Shown here piece by piece: positions 43,313 through 50,050 of a stretch of 50,050 nt of DNA. Within the stretch, counting starts at the first letter, position 1. The number at the start of each line of letters is the position of its first letter. Below the pieces are notes generated by a model. The model was given only the letters and a program-made list of their open reading frames with translations, ran no database searches and was not told where the DNA came from. The position numbers and the translations under genes are program-made. The stretch is from Treponema sp. (GTDB lineage Bacteria; Spirochaetota; Spirochaetia; Treponematales; Breznakiellaceae): positions 1 to 50,050 of the forward strand of contig WRIB01000011.1 of NCBI GenBank assembly GCA_009782955.1. Reading direction: 5' to 3'.

Positions 43313-44398
43313 ATGAGTAATTCTGACAAGAGCGTTACAAAGACATTTGGCATTCTTACCGCCGGCGGAGACTGTCCGGGACTGAATGCCGCTATACGAG
43401 GTGTATGCCGGGCCGCTTACGACCGGTATCATATGAATATACTGGGAATAGCCGGAGGTTACCGGGGGCTTATCAACGGAGATATCCGGCCCTTGCATCC
43501 GGGGGATTTTTGGGGGATTCTGACACGAGGCGGAACTATTCTGGGAACCAGCCGTGAAAAACCCTTTAAATCAAACGAGATAGGCGAAGACAAGGTAAAA
43601 GAAATCAAAGATAATTACCGCAAACATAAACTTGATGCCCTGGTAGTACTGGGGGGGAACGGAACCAACACAACCGGGTATCTTTTGGCTCAGGAAGGAC
43701 TCAACGTTCTGGGGCTTCCCAAAACTATCGACAACGACATAGAAGGCTGTGAACGGAGTTTTGGGTTTCATTCTGCTATGGCAGTTTGTACCGATGCTAT
43801 CGACAAGCTTCATTCCACCGCCGAAAGTCACAACCGTGTAATGGTGATCGAAACCATGGGCCGCAAGGCCGGCTGGCTGGGTTTGTATTCGGGCATAGCC
43901 GGCGGCGGAGATGTGATCATTATTCCGGAAATCCCTTACGATATAAAAGCAATAGGACGGCACCTTAAAGAAAGAGCAAAGAATGGAAGAACTTTTTCCA
44001 TTGTAGTAGTCGCCGAAGGAGCCCTTTCGGCAGAAGAAGCAAACATGGAAAAAAAAGAGCGAAAAAAAATTCGCAACGAAATGGCTTATCCTTCCATCGC
44101 CTACCGGGTGGCCGCAGAAATCGAAACTGAAACAGGAATGGAAACCAGGGCTACAGTTCTTGGTTATGTACAGCGCGGCGGTATACCCAGTGCGTCCGAC
44201 CGTGTTCTGGCCACCCGTTTCGGCACATTCGCAGCAGATATGCTGGCCAGGGGCGAATACGGCAAAATGGTCGCTCAAATAGCAAATGAAGTTGGTTCCG
44301 TAGACCTTTCCGTTCCTGCGGGAAAAACAAAAAAAGTTCCCACCGACGATCCTATCCTGGATACCGCAGTGGCCGTAGGAACCTGCCTGGGGGTATAA
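43313..44398 (+). CDS. pfkA: 6-phosphofructokinase
   Basis: A glycolytic enzyme of 361 residues that phosphorylates fructose 6-phosphate. Motifs are TAGGDCPGLNAAIRG (phosphate-donor site), GGNGT at 114-118, PKTIDND (136-142) and MGRKAGWLG. The donor-specificity positions are mixed: glycine 117 fits ATP, lysine 137 is the residue usual in pyrophosphate enzymes and in the mixed clade that uses ATP, and the usual GGDG aspartate is asparagine. I therefore call it 6-phosphofructokinase without fixing the donor. The gene is directly preceded by TATAAT and starts the pfkA-copA-metY run on the plus strand. Confidence 0.93.
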   Translation: MSNSDKSVTKTFGILTAGGDCPGLNAAIRGVCRAAYDRYHMNILGIAGGYRGLINGDIRPLHPGDFWGILTRGGTILGTSREKPFKSNEIGEDKVKEIKDNYRKHKLDALVVLGGNGTNTTGYLLAQEGLNVLGLPKTIDNDIEGCERSFGFHSAMAVCTDAIDKLHSTAESHNRVMVIETMGRKAGWLGLYSGIAGGGDVIIIPEIPYDIKAIGRHLKERAKNGRTFSIVVVAEGALSAEEANMEKKERKKIRNEMAYPSIAYRVAAEIETETGMETRATVLGYVQRGGIPSASDRVLATRFGTFAADMLARGEYGKMVAQIANEVGSVDLSVPAGKTKKVPTDDPILDTAVAVGTCLGV

Positions 44399-44425
44399 GC
44401 CCAATCTTCAATGTAAGGAAATGGC

Positions 44426-46714
44426 ATGCTGACTGAAACCCTATCCATCGGCGGCATGACATGTGCAGCCTGTTCTGCAAGAGTAGAAAAGGCAATCCGC
44501 AAACTGGAAGGTATAAAAAGCGCCACGGTAAATCTTGCAACAGAAAAGGCAACGGTTATCTATGATCCCGCCACCCTGCGGCTTTTGGCAATAAAAGAAG
44601 TTGTTACAAAAGCAGGCTATACAGTATTGGAAGTTTCAAAAGAAAAAGCAGACGAAGACAAGACCCGCAAAGAACGGGAAATTAAAATCCTTAAAACAAA
44701 ATTGATTATTGCCGTTTCATTTGCTGCTCCCCTGCTCTATATCGCAATGGCTCCCATGATTACCGTGTTCAGTCTTCCCTTTCCAAAAGCCCTGGCGCCG
44801 ATGGAAAACTCCCTTGTCTATGCTCTCTTTCAATTGCTGCTGACAATTCCCATCGTCATTGCTGGTTACCGGTTTTATACCGTAGGTTTTAAAAATCTCC
44901 TGCATCGCAGTCCCAACATGGATTCCCTTATTGCCGTTGGAACAACATCGGCGGTTGTTTTTAGCCTTTACAATGTATGGCAAATTATCAGGGGAGATCA
45001 CATGGCGGTAGAATCTCTGTACTTTGAAAGCGCCGGGGTAATAATCGCCCTGATCCTTTTAGGGAAGACCCTTGAGGCAATATCCAAAGGCCGCACAAGT
45101 GAGGCAATAAAAAAACTTATGAGTCTTGCGCCGAAAACGGCAATCATCATCAAGAACGGCGAAGAAAAAGAAATTCCCGCCGACAATGTAATCCCCGGTG
45201 ATATTATCGTAGTAAAGCCCGGCGCAAAGATTCCGGTTGATGGTATGGTTACCGAGGGACAAAGCGCAATAGACGAATCGATGCTGACCGGGGAGAGTAT
45301 GCCGGTTGACAAGAAGCCGGGCGACCAGGTTTACGGAGCCACCATTAACGCCAACGGCGTTATTCGCTTTAAGGCGGAAAAAGTCGGCGAAGATACAACA
45401 TTGGCGCAAATCATCAAACTGGTGGAAGACGCTCAGAGTACCAAAGCGCCGATTGCCCAACTGGCCGATATTGTTTCCGGCTATTTTGTCCCTATTGTAT
45501 GTATAATCGCCCTTACCGCCGGAATTGCATGGTTTACTGCGGCTTCATTTAACATCATTAGCCTGCCTCACGGAAAATCTGCGCTGGAATTTTCCCTTAC
45601 AATTTTTATTTCCGTGCTGGTTATCGCCTGCCCTTGCGCTCTCGGCCTTGCCACACCCACGGCAATTATGGTGGGAACCGGCAAAGGCGCAGAAAACGGC
45701 ATCTTAATTAAAGGCGGCGAAGCGCTGGAAACCGCCCACAAAATTCAAACGATTGTGTTTGATAAAACCGGAACAATTACCGAAGGCAAAAGCGAAGTAA
45801 CCGATGTGGTGCCTGTTGCAGGAATAGAAAAAGAACATCTGTTGCAGATAACAGCTTCCGCCGAAAAGGGAAGTGAACATCCGCTGGGTCAGGCAATTGT
45901 ACGGGAAGCGGAAAAGCATAACATTGCACTGTTTGCCGTTACCAATTTTAAAGCCATTCCCGGTAAAGGGATTGAAGCCATTATTAACAACATTGCTATG
46001 GAAGGATACCGTATTTCTGTAGGCAACAAAAAACTTATGGACGAGCTCGGTATTACCCTGACAGACCTTGATGCTGTTTCCGACCGGCTGGCATCGGAAG
46101 GAAAAACACCGATGTACGCTGCCCTTGACGGAAAAATCGCAGGGATTGTAGCAGTGGCAGACGTAACAAAAAAGAGCAGCAAAGAGGCTATTGAGCGGCT
46201 TCATAAATTGGGTATTGAAGTTGCCATGATCACCGGGGATAATAAAAAAACCGCTGCGGCCATTGCAAAACAGGTGGGGATTGACCGGGTGCTTTCCGAG
46301 GTGCTGCCTCAGGATAAATCCGCCGAAGTTAAAAAGCTGCAGGACAAAGGCCGCAAGGTAGCTATGGTAGGAGACGGCATTAACGATGCCCCGGCGCTGG
46401 CACAGGCGGACATAGGCATTGCAATAGGAAGCGGAACAGATGTGGCAATGGAATCGGCGGACATTGTGCTAATGAGGAACGATCTGATTGATGTTTCCAC
46501 AGCGATCAATTTAAGCAAGCGGACAATTCGTACGATTAAGCAAAACCTGTTCTGGGCATTTGGATACAATGTACTTGGAATCCCCATTGCCGCAGGGCTG
46601 CTGTACCTTTTCGGCGGACCGCTTCTTAACCCGATGTTTGCCGCCGCCGCCATGAGCATGAGTTCCGTGTCGGTGTTAACCAATGCACTAAGACTGAAAA
46701 GATTTAAAGCGTAA
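44426..46714 (+). CDS. copA: Copper-transporting P-type ATPase
   Basis: An inner-membrane copper exporter of 762 residues. One N-terminal metal-binding domain has GGMTCAAC (C13, C16). Eight membrane segments are expected; the transport site CPC is C402-P-C404, the phosphorylated aspartate D446 is in DKTGT, and [10 protein letters not shown] and HPLGQAIV mark the ATP-binding domain. It removes Cu(I) from the cytoplasm. It begins 27 bases after pfkA behind TAAGGAAATGGC, and the next gene follows after nine bases. No copper regulator or chaperone gene is visible. Confidence 0.95.
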   Translation: MLTETLSIGGMTCAACSARVEKAIRKLEGIKSATVNLATEKATVIYDPATLRLLAIKEVVTKAGYTVLEVSKEKADEDKTRKEREIKILKTKLIIAVSFAAPLLYIAMAPMITVFSLPFPKALAPMENSLVYALFQLLLTIPIVIAGYRFYTVGFKNLLHRSPNMDSLIAVGTTSAVVFSLYNVWQIIRGDHMAVESLYFESAGVIIALILLGKTLEAISKGRTSEAIKKLMSLAPKTAIIIKNGEEKEIPADNVIPGDIIVVKPGAKIPVDGMVTEGQSAIDESMLTGESMPVDKKPGDQVYGATINANGVIRFKAEKVGEDTTLAQIIKLVEDAQSTKAPIAQLADIVSGYFVPIVCIIALTAGIAWFTAASFNIISLPHGKSALEFSLTIFISVLVIACPCALGLATPTAIMVGTGKGAENGILIKGGEALETAHKIQTIVFDKTGTITEGKSEVTDVVPVAGIEKEHLLQITASAEKGSEHPLGQAIVREAEKHNIALFAVTNFKAIPGKGIEAIINNIAMEGYRISVGNKKLMDELGITLTDLDAVSDRLASEGKTPMYAALDGKIAGIVAVADVTKKSSKEAIERLHKLGIEVAMITGDNKKTAAAIAKQVGIDRVLSEVLPQDKSAEVKKLQDKGRKVAMVGDGINDAPALAQADIGIAIGSGTDVAMESADIVLMRNDLIDVSTAINLSKRTIRTIKQNLFWAFGYNVLGIPIAAGLLYLFGGPLLNPMFAAAAMSMSSVSVLTNALRLKRFKA

Positions 46715-46723
46715 GGAGTTTTT

Positions 46724-48013
46724 ATGTCAGGCAAAAATTACCGGTTCGAGACCATTCAGGTTCACGCAGGACAGGAACAACCGGATCCTGCTACGGGCTC
46801 ACGAGCGGTTCCGATTTACCAAACAACATCGTATGTATTCCCCAGTTCCAAATCGGCGGCAGATCGTTTTGCCCTGACCGAGGCAGGCAATATTTACACA
46901 CGCATTATGAACCCCACATGGGACGTGTTTGAACAGCGTATGGCCGCGCTCGAAAAAGGCGCCGCCGCTCTTGCAGTTGCTTCCGGTCAGGCCGCCACCA
47001 CCTGCACGATTCAAAACATCGCCCGGACAGGCGATCATATTATTTCGGACAAACAGATCTACGGCGGCACTCATAACCTTTTTGCAAACACCTTTAAAGA
47101 TGTGGGCATAGAAACAACTTTTGTTGACGGCAGCAATCCGGCCAATTTTGAAAAGGCAATAAAGCCCAACACAAAAGCACTATTCTTTGAAACTCTGGGC
47201 AACCCCAATTGCAGTATTATAGACATTGAAGCCGTCGCAGCCATTGCACACAATAACGGTATTCCATTAATTGCGGATAATACCTTTGCCACACCCTATC
47301 TTCTAAACCCAATCGAATACGGCGCAGACATTGTAGTACAATCGGCAACAAAATTTATCGGCGGACATGGAACAAGTATTGGCGGCGTAATCGTAGACAG
47401 CGGAAAATTCGACTGGGCGCACAACGACAAATTCCCCGGCCTTTCAAAACCTAACCCCAGTTATCACGGCATTGTCTTTACCGATGCGGCAAAAAACCTC
47501 GCCTTTATCGTTAAGGCCAGGACTACCCTGTTACGCGATACTGGAGCCGCTTTATCACCTTTCAACGCCTTCCTCTTTTTGCAGGGACTGGAAACGCTTT
47601 CCCTTCGCGTAGAACGCCATGTCTTTAATGCGCTAAAAGTAGTTGATTTTTTAAAAAATCATCCGTTAGTTGAACAAGTGAATCATCCTGTTTTAACGGA
47701 ACACCGCGATCATAACCTTTACAATCGTTATTTTCCGCGGGGAGCAGGTTCTATCTTTACGTTCGAGATTAAGGGTGATTCGGAAAAGGCACAGCAATTT
47801 ACCGAAAAACTCAACCTCTTTTCGCTGCTGGCAAACGTTGCGGACGTTAAGTCGCTGGTAATACACCCGGCTTCCACCACCCATTCCCAGATGAACGAAC
47901 AGGAACTGCTTGAAGGCGGAATTAAACCCAATACAATCCGGCTCTCTGTCGGCACCGAACACATTGATGATATTATTGATGATTTAGCGCAGGGATTCGA
48001 AGCAGTGCGGTAA
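46724..48013 (+). CDS. metY: O-acetylhomoserine sulfhydrylase
   Basis: A PLP enzyme of 429 residues of the Cys/Met metabolism family that makes homocysteine (and can make cysteine) from O-acetylhomoserine and sulfide, feeding methionine and thus the MetK reaction. Motifs are YTRIMNPTWDVFEQR, the PLP lysine K210 in SATKFIGGHG, and SLGGVE-like region replaced by LVIHPASTTHSQM near the C-terminus, usual for the MetY branch. The start follows AAGGAGTTTTT nine bases after copA, so the two are co-transcribed. Confidence 0.94.
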   Translation: MSGKNYRFETIQVHAGQEQPDPATGSRAVPIYQTTSYVFPSSKSAADRFALTEAGNIYTRIMNPTWDVFEQRMAALEKGAAALAVASGQAATTCTIQNIARTGDHIISDKQIYGGTHNLFANTFKDVGIETTFVDGSNPANFEKAIKPNTKALFFETLGNPNCSIIDIEAVAAIAHNNGIPLIADNTFATPYLLNPIEYGADIVVQSATKFIGGHGTSIGGVIVDSGKFDWAHNDKFPGLSKPNPSYHGIVFTDAAKNLAFIVKARTTLLRDTGAALSPFNAFLFLQGLETLSLRVERHVFNALKVVDFLKNHPLVEQVNHPVLTEHRDHNLYNRYFPRGAGSIFTFEIKGDSEKAQQFTEKLNLFSLLANVADVKSLVIHPASTTHSQMNEQELLEGGIKPNTIRLSVGTEHIDDIIDDLAQGFEAVR

Positions 48014-48046
48014 GGAACTCTTATTAAACCACAGATTACACGGATG

Positions 48047-48226
48047 TTAGCTGAAAATCATCATGATCCCATTTGCAACATGACGGATTTTTATTTCACT
48101 ATCTACAGTAAAATTTCTGTTGGTAATTGGGCTATACCAAACATCATGATCGCCCTTGCCATGCCGCACGAAATGACAGTCATATTCTCGTAGGATCTGG
48201 CGTACCTTTTTTTCATATTCTGCCAT
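48047..48226 (-). CDS. Small HicA-like toxin (mRNA interferase fold)
   Basis: A gene of 59 codons. The sequence MAEYEKKVRQILREYD-C-HFVRHGKGDHDVWYSP matches the HicA/YcfA layout: an N-terminal helix, then a strand, then the catalytic-type histidine in GDHDVWYSP (H27), and ending in RHVANGIM. HicA toxins cleave mRNA and are neutralised by HicB. Its ATG directly follows the TAA of the DUF1902 gene, with no gap, so the two are translationally linked. The conserved start of the DUF1902 gene and the adjacency support a real pair. Activity is inferred from family. Confidence 0.75.
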   Translation of the reverse strand: MAEYEKKVRQILREYDCHFVRHGKGDHDVWYSPITNRNFTVDSEIKIRHVANGIMMIFS

Positions 48227-48442
48227 TTACATTAAAACTGCCTCAGATTCCATTTTGAATATCAAATGAATTCCTGTATGCGGCATATTGTTAAGTTCCA
48301 GTAATTCCGGCGCAGCGAGTTTCACACGATTAATAAGAGTATCAATGGAATAATCTTCAAGTAATATAGGAATTTCATCATTTTCGGCATACCATTTTTG
48401 CGCCTCATCATCAAACGCTATAATTATTGTATACTCATTCAT
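48227..48442 (-). CDS. DUF1902 protein, likely partner of the HicA-like toxin
   Basis: A protein of 71 residues (MNEYTIIIAFDDEAQKWYAENDEIPILLEDY ...) with the DUF1902/HicB-like N-terminal strand-strand-helix pattern: a degraded RNase-H-like antitoxin core with KWYAE and SIDTLINRVKLAAPELL. The ATG at 48442 fits that start; a longer frame from 48478 adds 12 unlike residues. No strong ribosome site. It lies immediately upstream of the toxin-like gene on the minus strand, the antitoxin-first order. There is no DNA-binding domain. Confidence 0.7.
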   Translation of the reverse strand: MNEYTIIIAFDDEAQKWYAENDEIPILLEDYSIDTLINRVKLAAPELLELNNMPHTGIHLIFKMESEAVLM

Positions 48443-48531
48443 AATTGTAACTATAATAGTAAACAAGGGAAAGGGCAAGCAGATAATATAAACGCAACCG
48501 TACCTAATTCACCTGTTAAGCGTATGCGTTC

Positions 48532-48717
48532 TTATTCGAAAGTCTGGTTTAATACCCCGCGGCTGAAAGGAATTAAAGCACGAGAGTGTATGGTATTAAA
48601 CCAGACGGTATAATAAATTTCCTATCGAACGAGGCTCCCCGGGAGATTATGTAAGGTTTACAGATACCCCGATTTCTAATGCTGCAAAGCAGCTACCTTG
48701 CCTCGGGGAGCCTCATT
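48532..48717 (-). repeat. Two-hairpin repeat, copy 2 (minus orientation)
   Basis: Reverse of the copy at 1231-1405. Stem 2 pairs GTCTGGTTTAATACC (48542-48556) with GGTATTAAACCAGAC (48592-48606). Stem 1 pairs GAGGCTCCCC (48631-48640) with GGGGAGCCTC (48705-48714). The stem-1 loop has an added TGCTGCAAAGCAGC palindrome not present in copy 1, and the stem-2 loop is 10 bases shorter. Its end touches the last codons of yjbQ. Confidence 0.75.
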
Positions 48718-49117
48718 CTCCCAGGACCCTTACGAGAACCCTCCGGGTTCGAGGGCCGTCATACTCACAAAACCAAATCCCCTGCCACGTTCCCAATAGC
48801 AGCCTGCCGCCGGAAACGATAAGTGTTATCGAAGGTCCAACCAGGCTGGTTTTGGTATGGGCTGCGGAATTTCCTTCGCCATGGCGGAATTCCCTGCGAT
48901 CCGGCGAAATAGCGGAAAGTGCCAGGTTCATGTCATAGGCTACATCAGGATCGGCATTTTCATTAACGGTTACCGCAGCAGTGGTATGGGGAATTAGCAC
49001 AACGCACATTCCTTCCTTAACACCGGAAGCGGTTATGGCTTTTTGAACTTCGGGGCTTATTTTTATCATTTGATTCTGCTGTGTTGTACGAAGTGAAAAC
49101 TCTGCAAGGTGCGTCAT
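48713..49117 (-). CDS. yjbQ: YjbQ/UPF0047-family protein
   Basis: A protein of 134 residues of the UPF0047 family, with [38 protein letters not shown] and [20 protein letters not shown]. Members are small trimeric proteins with conserved histidines; thiamine phosphate synthase activity has been reported for some, and the true role is not settled. The start ATG overlaps the prfA stop by four bases, so it is coupled to prfA. The stop codon lies at the edge of the two-hairpin repeat, so its final residues (RVLGE) could derive from repeat insertion. Confidence 0.9.
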   Translation of the reverse strand: MTHLAEFSLRTTQQNQMIKISPEVQKAITASGVKEGMCVVLIPHTTAAVTVNENADPDVAYDMNLALSAISPDRREFRHGEGNSAAHTKTSLVGPSITLIVSGGRLLLGTWQGIWFCEYDGPRTRRVLVRVLGE

Positions 49118-50049
49118 GCGGAATTTCCTACTGAACTGGTTGTTTTTAACAATTCTTCACGCGCAGATAATTTTAAGGCATCGAACAGTTCCCCGACATC
49201 GCCCTGCATAACCATATCAAGTTTATAGAGTGTCAGGTTGATTCTGTGGTCGGTCAGGCGGTTTTGCGGAAAATTATATGTCCTGATCCGTTCGGAACGA
49301 TCTCCGCTTCCTACCTGGTTTTTACGCGCTTCTGCCCGTTCACTGGCAGCACGGGCTTCTTCCATTTCGTAAACTCTTGCCCGTAGTATCCTCATGGCCT
49401 TGGCCTTGTTTTTAATCTGGCTTTTCTCGTCCTGACAGTGAACGCTAAGCCCTGTCGGAAGATGAGTAATCCGTACCGCCGAATCAGTCGTGTTTACACA
49501 CTGGCCTCCGGGCCCGCCTGCACGCATTACATCAATACGCAAATCTTCTGTCTTTATGTCGATTTCCGTTTCGTCTGCTTCCGGAAGTACCGCTACAGTT
49601 ACTGCCGAAGTGTGGATTCTCCCGGAGGCTTCCGTAGCGGGAACCCGTTGAACCCGGTGGACACCGGACTCATAGCGGAGGTTTTCGTAAACATTACTGC
49701 CCGATATGGAAAAGATTATTTCCTTAAAACCGCCCAGTTCTGTTTCGTTGGAACTCATTATTTCAAATTTCCAGCCTTTGGTTTCGGCAAAACGGGAATG
49801 CATACGGTACAAATCCGCAGCAAAAAGGGCAGCCTCATCTCCTCCGGTACCTGCCCGGATTTCCATTATAATGTTTTTTTCGTCCAGCGGATCGCGCGGA
49901 ATTAAAAGAAATTTAAGCCTGTCACCGGATTCTACAAGTTTGGTTTCCAGTTCCTTTAATTCTTCCCTGGCAAGTTCTTTCATTTCCGGATCTTTTTCGT
50001 CCTGTACCATGGTCTTTGCAGCATCAAGCTGTCCGGTCAGGGTATCCAG
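49114..50049 (-). CDS. prfA: Peptide chain release factor 1 (partial, start outside window)
   Basis: RF1 ends translation at UAA and UAG. The visible 311 residues are in one open frame to the window edge; the N-terminal part is missing. Motifs are [34 protein letters not shown], the peptidyl-release GGQ ([25 protein letters not shown]) and [19 protein letters not shown]. The stop overlaps the yjbQ start (ATGA). PrmC, which methylates the GGQ glutamine, is encoded elsewhere in this window. The identity as RF1 rather than RF2 follows from the motif context and lack of the RF2 frameshift, which lies outside the view. Confidence 0.93.
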   Translation of the reverse strand: MDTLTGQLDAAKTMVQDEKDPEMKELAREELKELETKLVESGDRLKFLLIPRDPLDEKNIIMEIRAGTGGDEAALFAADLYRMHSRFAETKGWKFEIMSSNETELGGFKEIIFSISGSNVYENLRYESGVHRVQRVPATEASGRIHTSAVTVAVLPEADETEIDIKTEDLRIDVMRAGGPGGQCVNTTDSAVRITHLPTGLSVHCQDEKSQIKNKAKAMRILRARVYEMEEARAASERAEARKNQVGSGDRSERIRTYNFPQNRLTDHRINLTLYKLDMVMQGDVGELFDALKLSAREELLKTTSSVGNSA

Positions 50050-50050
50050 T

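Overview
The window reads as chromosomal DNA of a spirochaete, most likely a Treponema of the host-gut or termite-gut type. This is an inference from gene content: three sensor kinases that start with a Cys-containing export signal followed by the motif SPFASFRDIP, PTS Enzyme I beside der, an SgaT/UlaA-type PTS permease, a TrpB2-type enzyme, and an integron-like AT-rich patch of the kind known from Treponema denticola. Housekeeping genes have moderate GC; the 1.6-3.5 kb patch is much more AT-rich.

Layout. 1-3.6 kb is accessory: a partial gene, a possible FIST/DUF6976-like protein, a two-hairpin repeat, attC-like palindromes, an AT-rich GNAT acetyltransferase and a chimeric protein (GyrI-like domain, Thr/Pro linker, NPCBM-like domain). 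3.6-10.1 kb has rsmE (carrying an in-frame palindromic repeat), a lipoprotein metallopeptidase, a DUF1538 membrane protein with a double P-II-like partner, a LysM lipoprotein and metK. After tRNA-Arg(GCG), 10.3-23.2 kb is one co-directional signalling operon: REC-GGDEF cyclase, REC-HPt, HPt, and three tandem hybrid histidine kinases, each with two periplasmic solute-binding modules. 23.2-32.5 kb holds NYN/cold-shock, MBL-fold, phosphoesterase, ilvB, an ECF sigma/anti-sigma/membrane-protein operon, prmC, an acyltransferase, and a GH16-like protein whose halves are in swapped order. 32.5-39.5 kb has a broken RelE-type toxin remnant running into ptsI, then der, a MerR-like gene, ulaA, ulaB and an Rsm22-like methyltransferase. 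39.5-50 kb has trpB2 behind tandem palindromic operators, DUF2130, a DinB/ClbS-like protein, pfkA-copA-metY, a small HicA/DUF1902 pair, a second inverted copy of the two-hairpin repeat, yjbQ and the 3' part of prfA.

How the genes work together. The 10.3-23.2 kb operon has all the parts of a multistep phosphorelay ending in c-di-GMP: ligand-binding kinases, their receiver domains, two HPt carriers, and a receiver-linked diguanylate cyclase with GGEEF and an intact RxxD inhibitory site. The three kinases form a mosaic in which each pair shares a different module. The ptsI and ula genes supply parts of a sugar phosphotransferase system; no EIIA or HPr gene is visible.

Strongest candidates for something new: the swapped-order GH16 protein with an altered catalytic motif, the mosaic kinase/c-di-GMP operon, the integron-like patch with an attC-like palindrome at a protein domain junction, and the two-hairpin repeat with conserved stems and variable loops. 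All family names come from reading motifs by eye; no database search was run.
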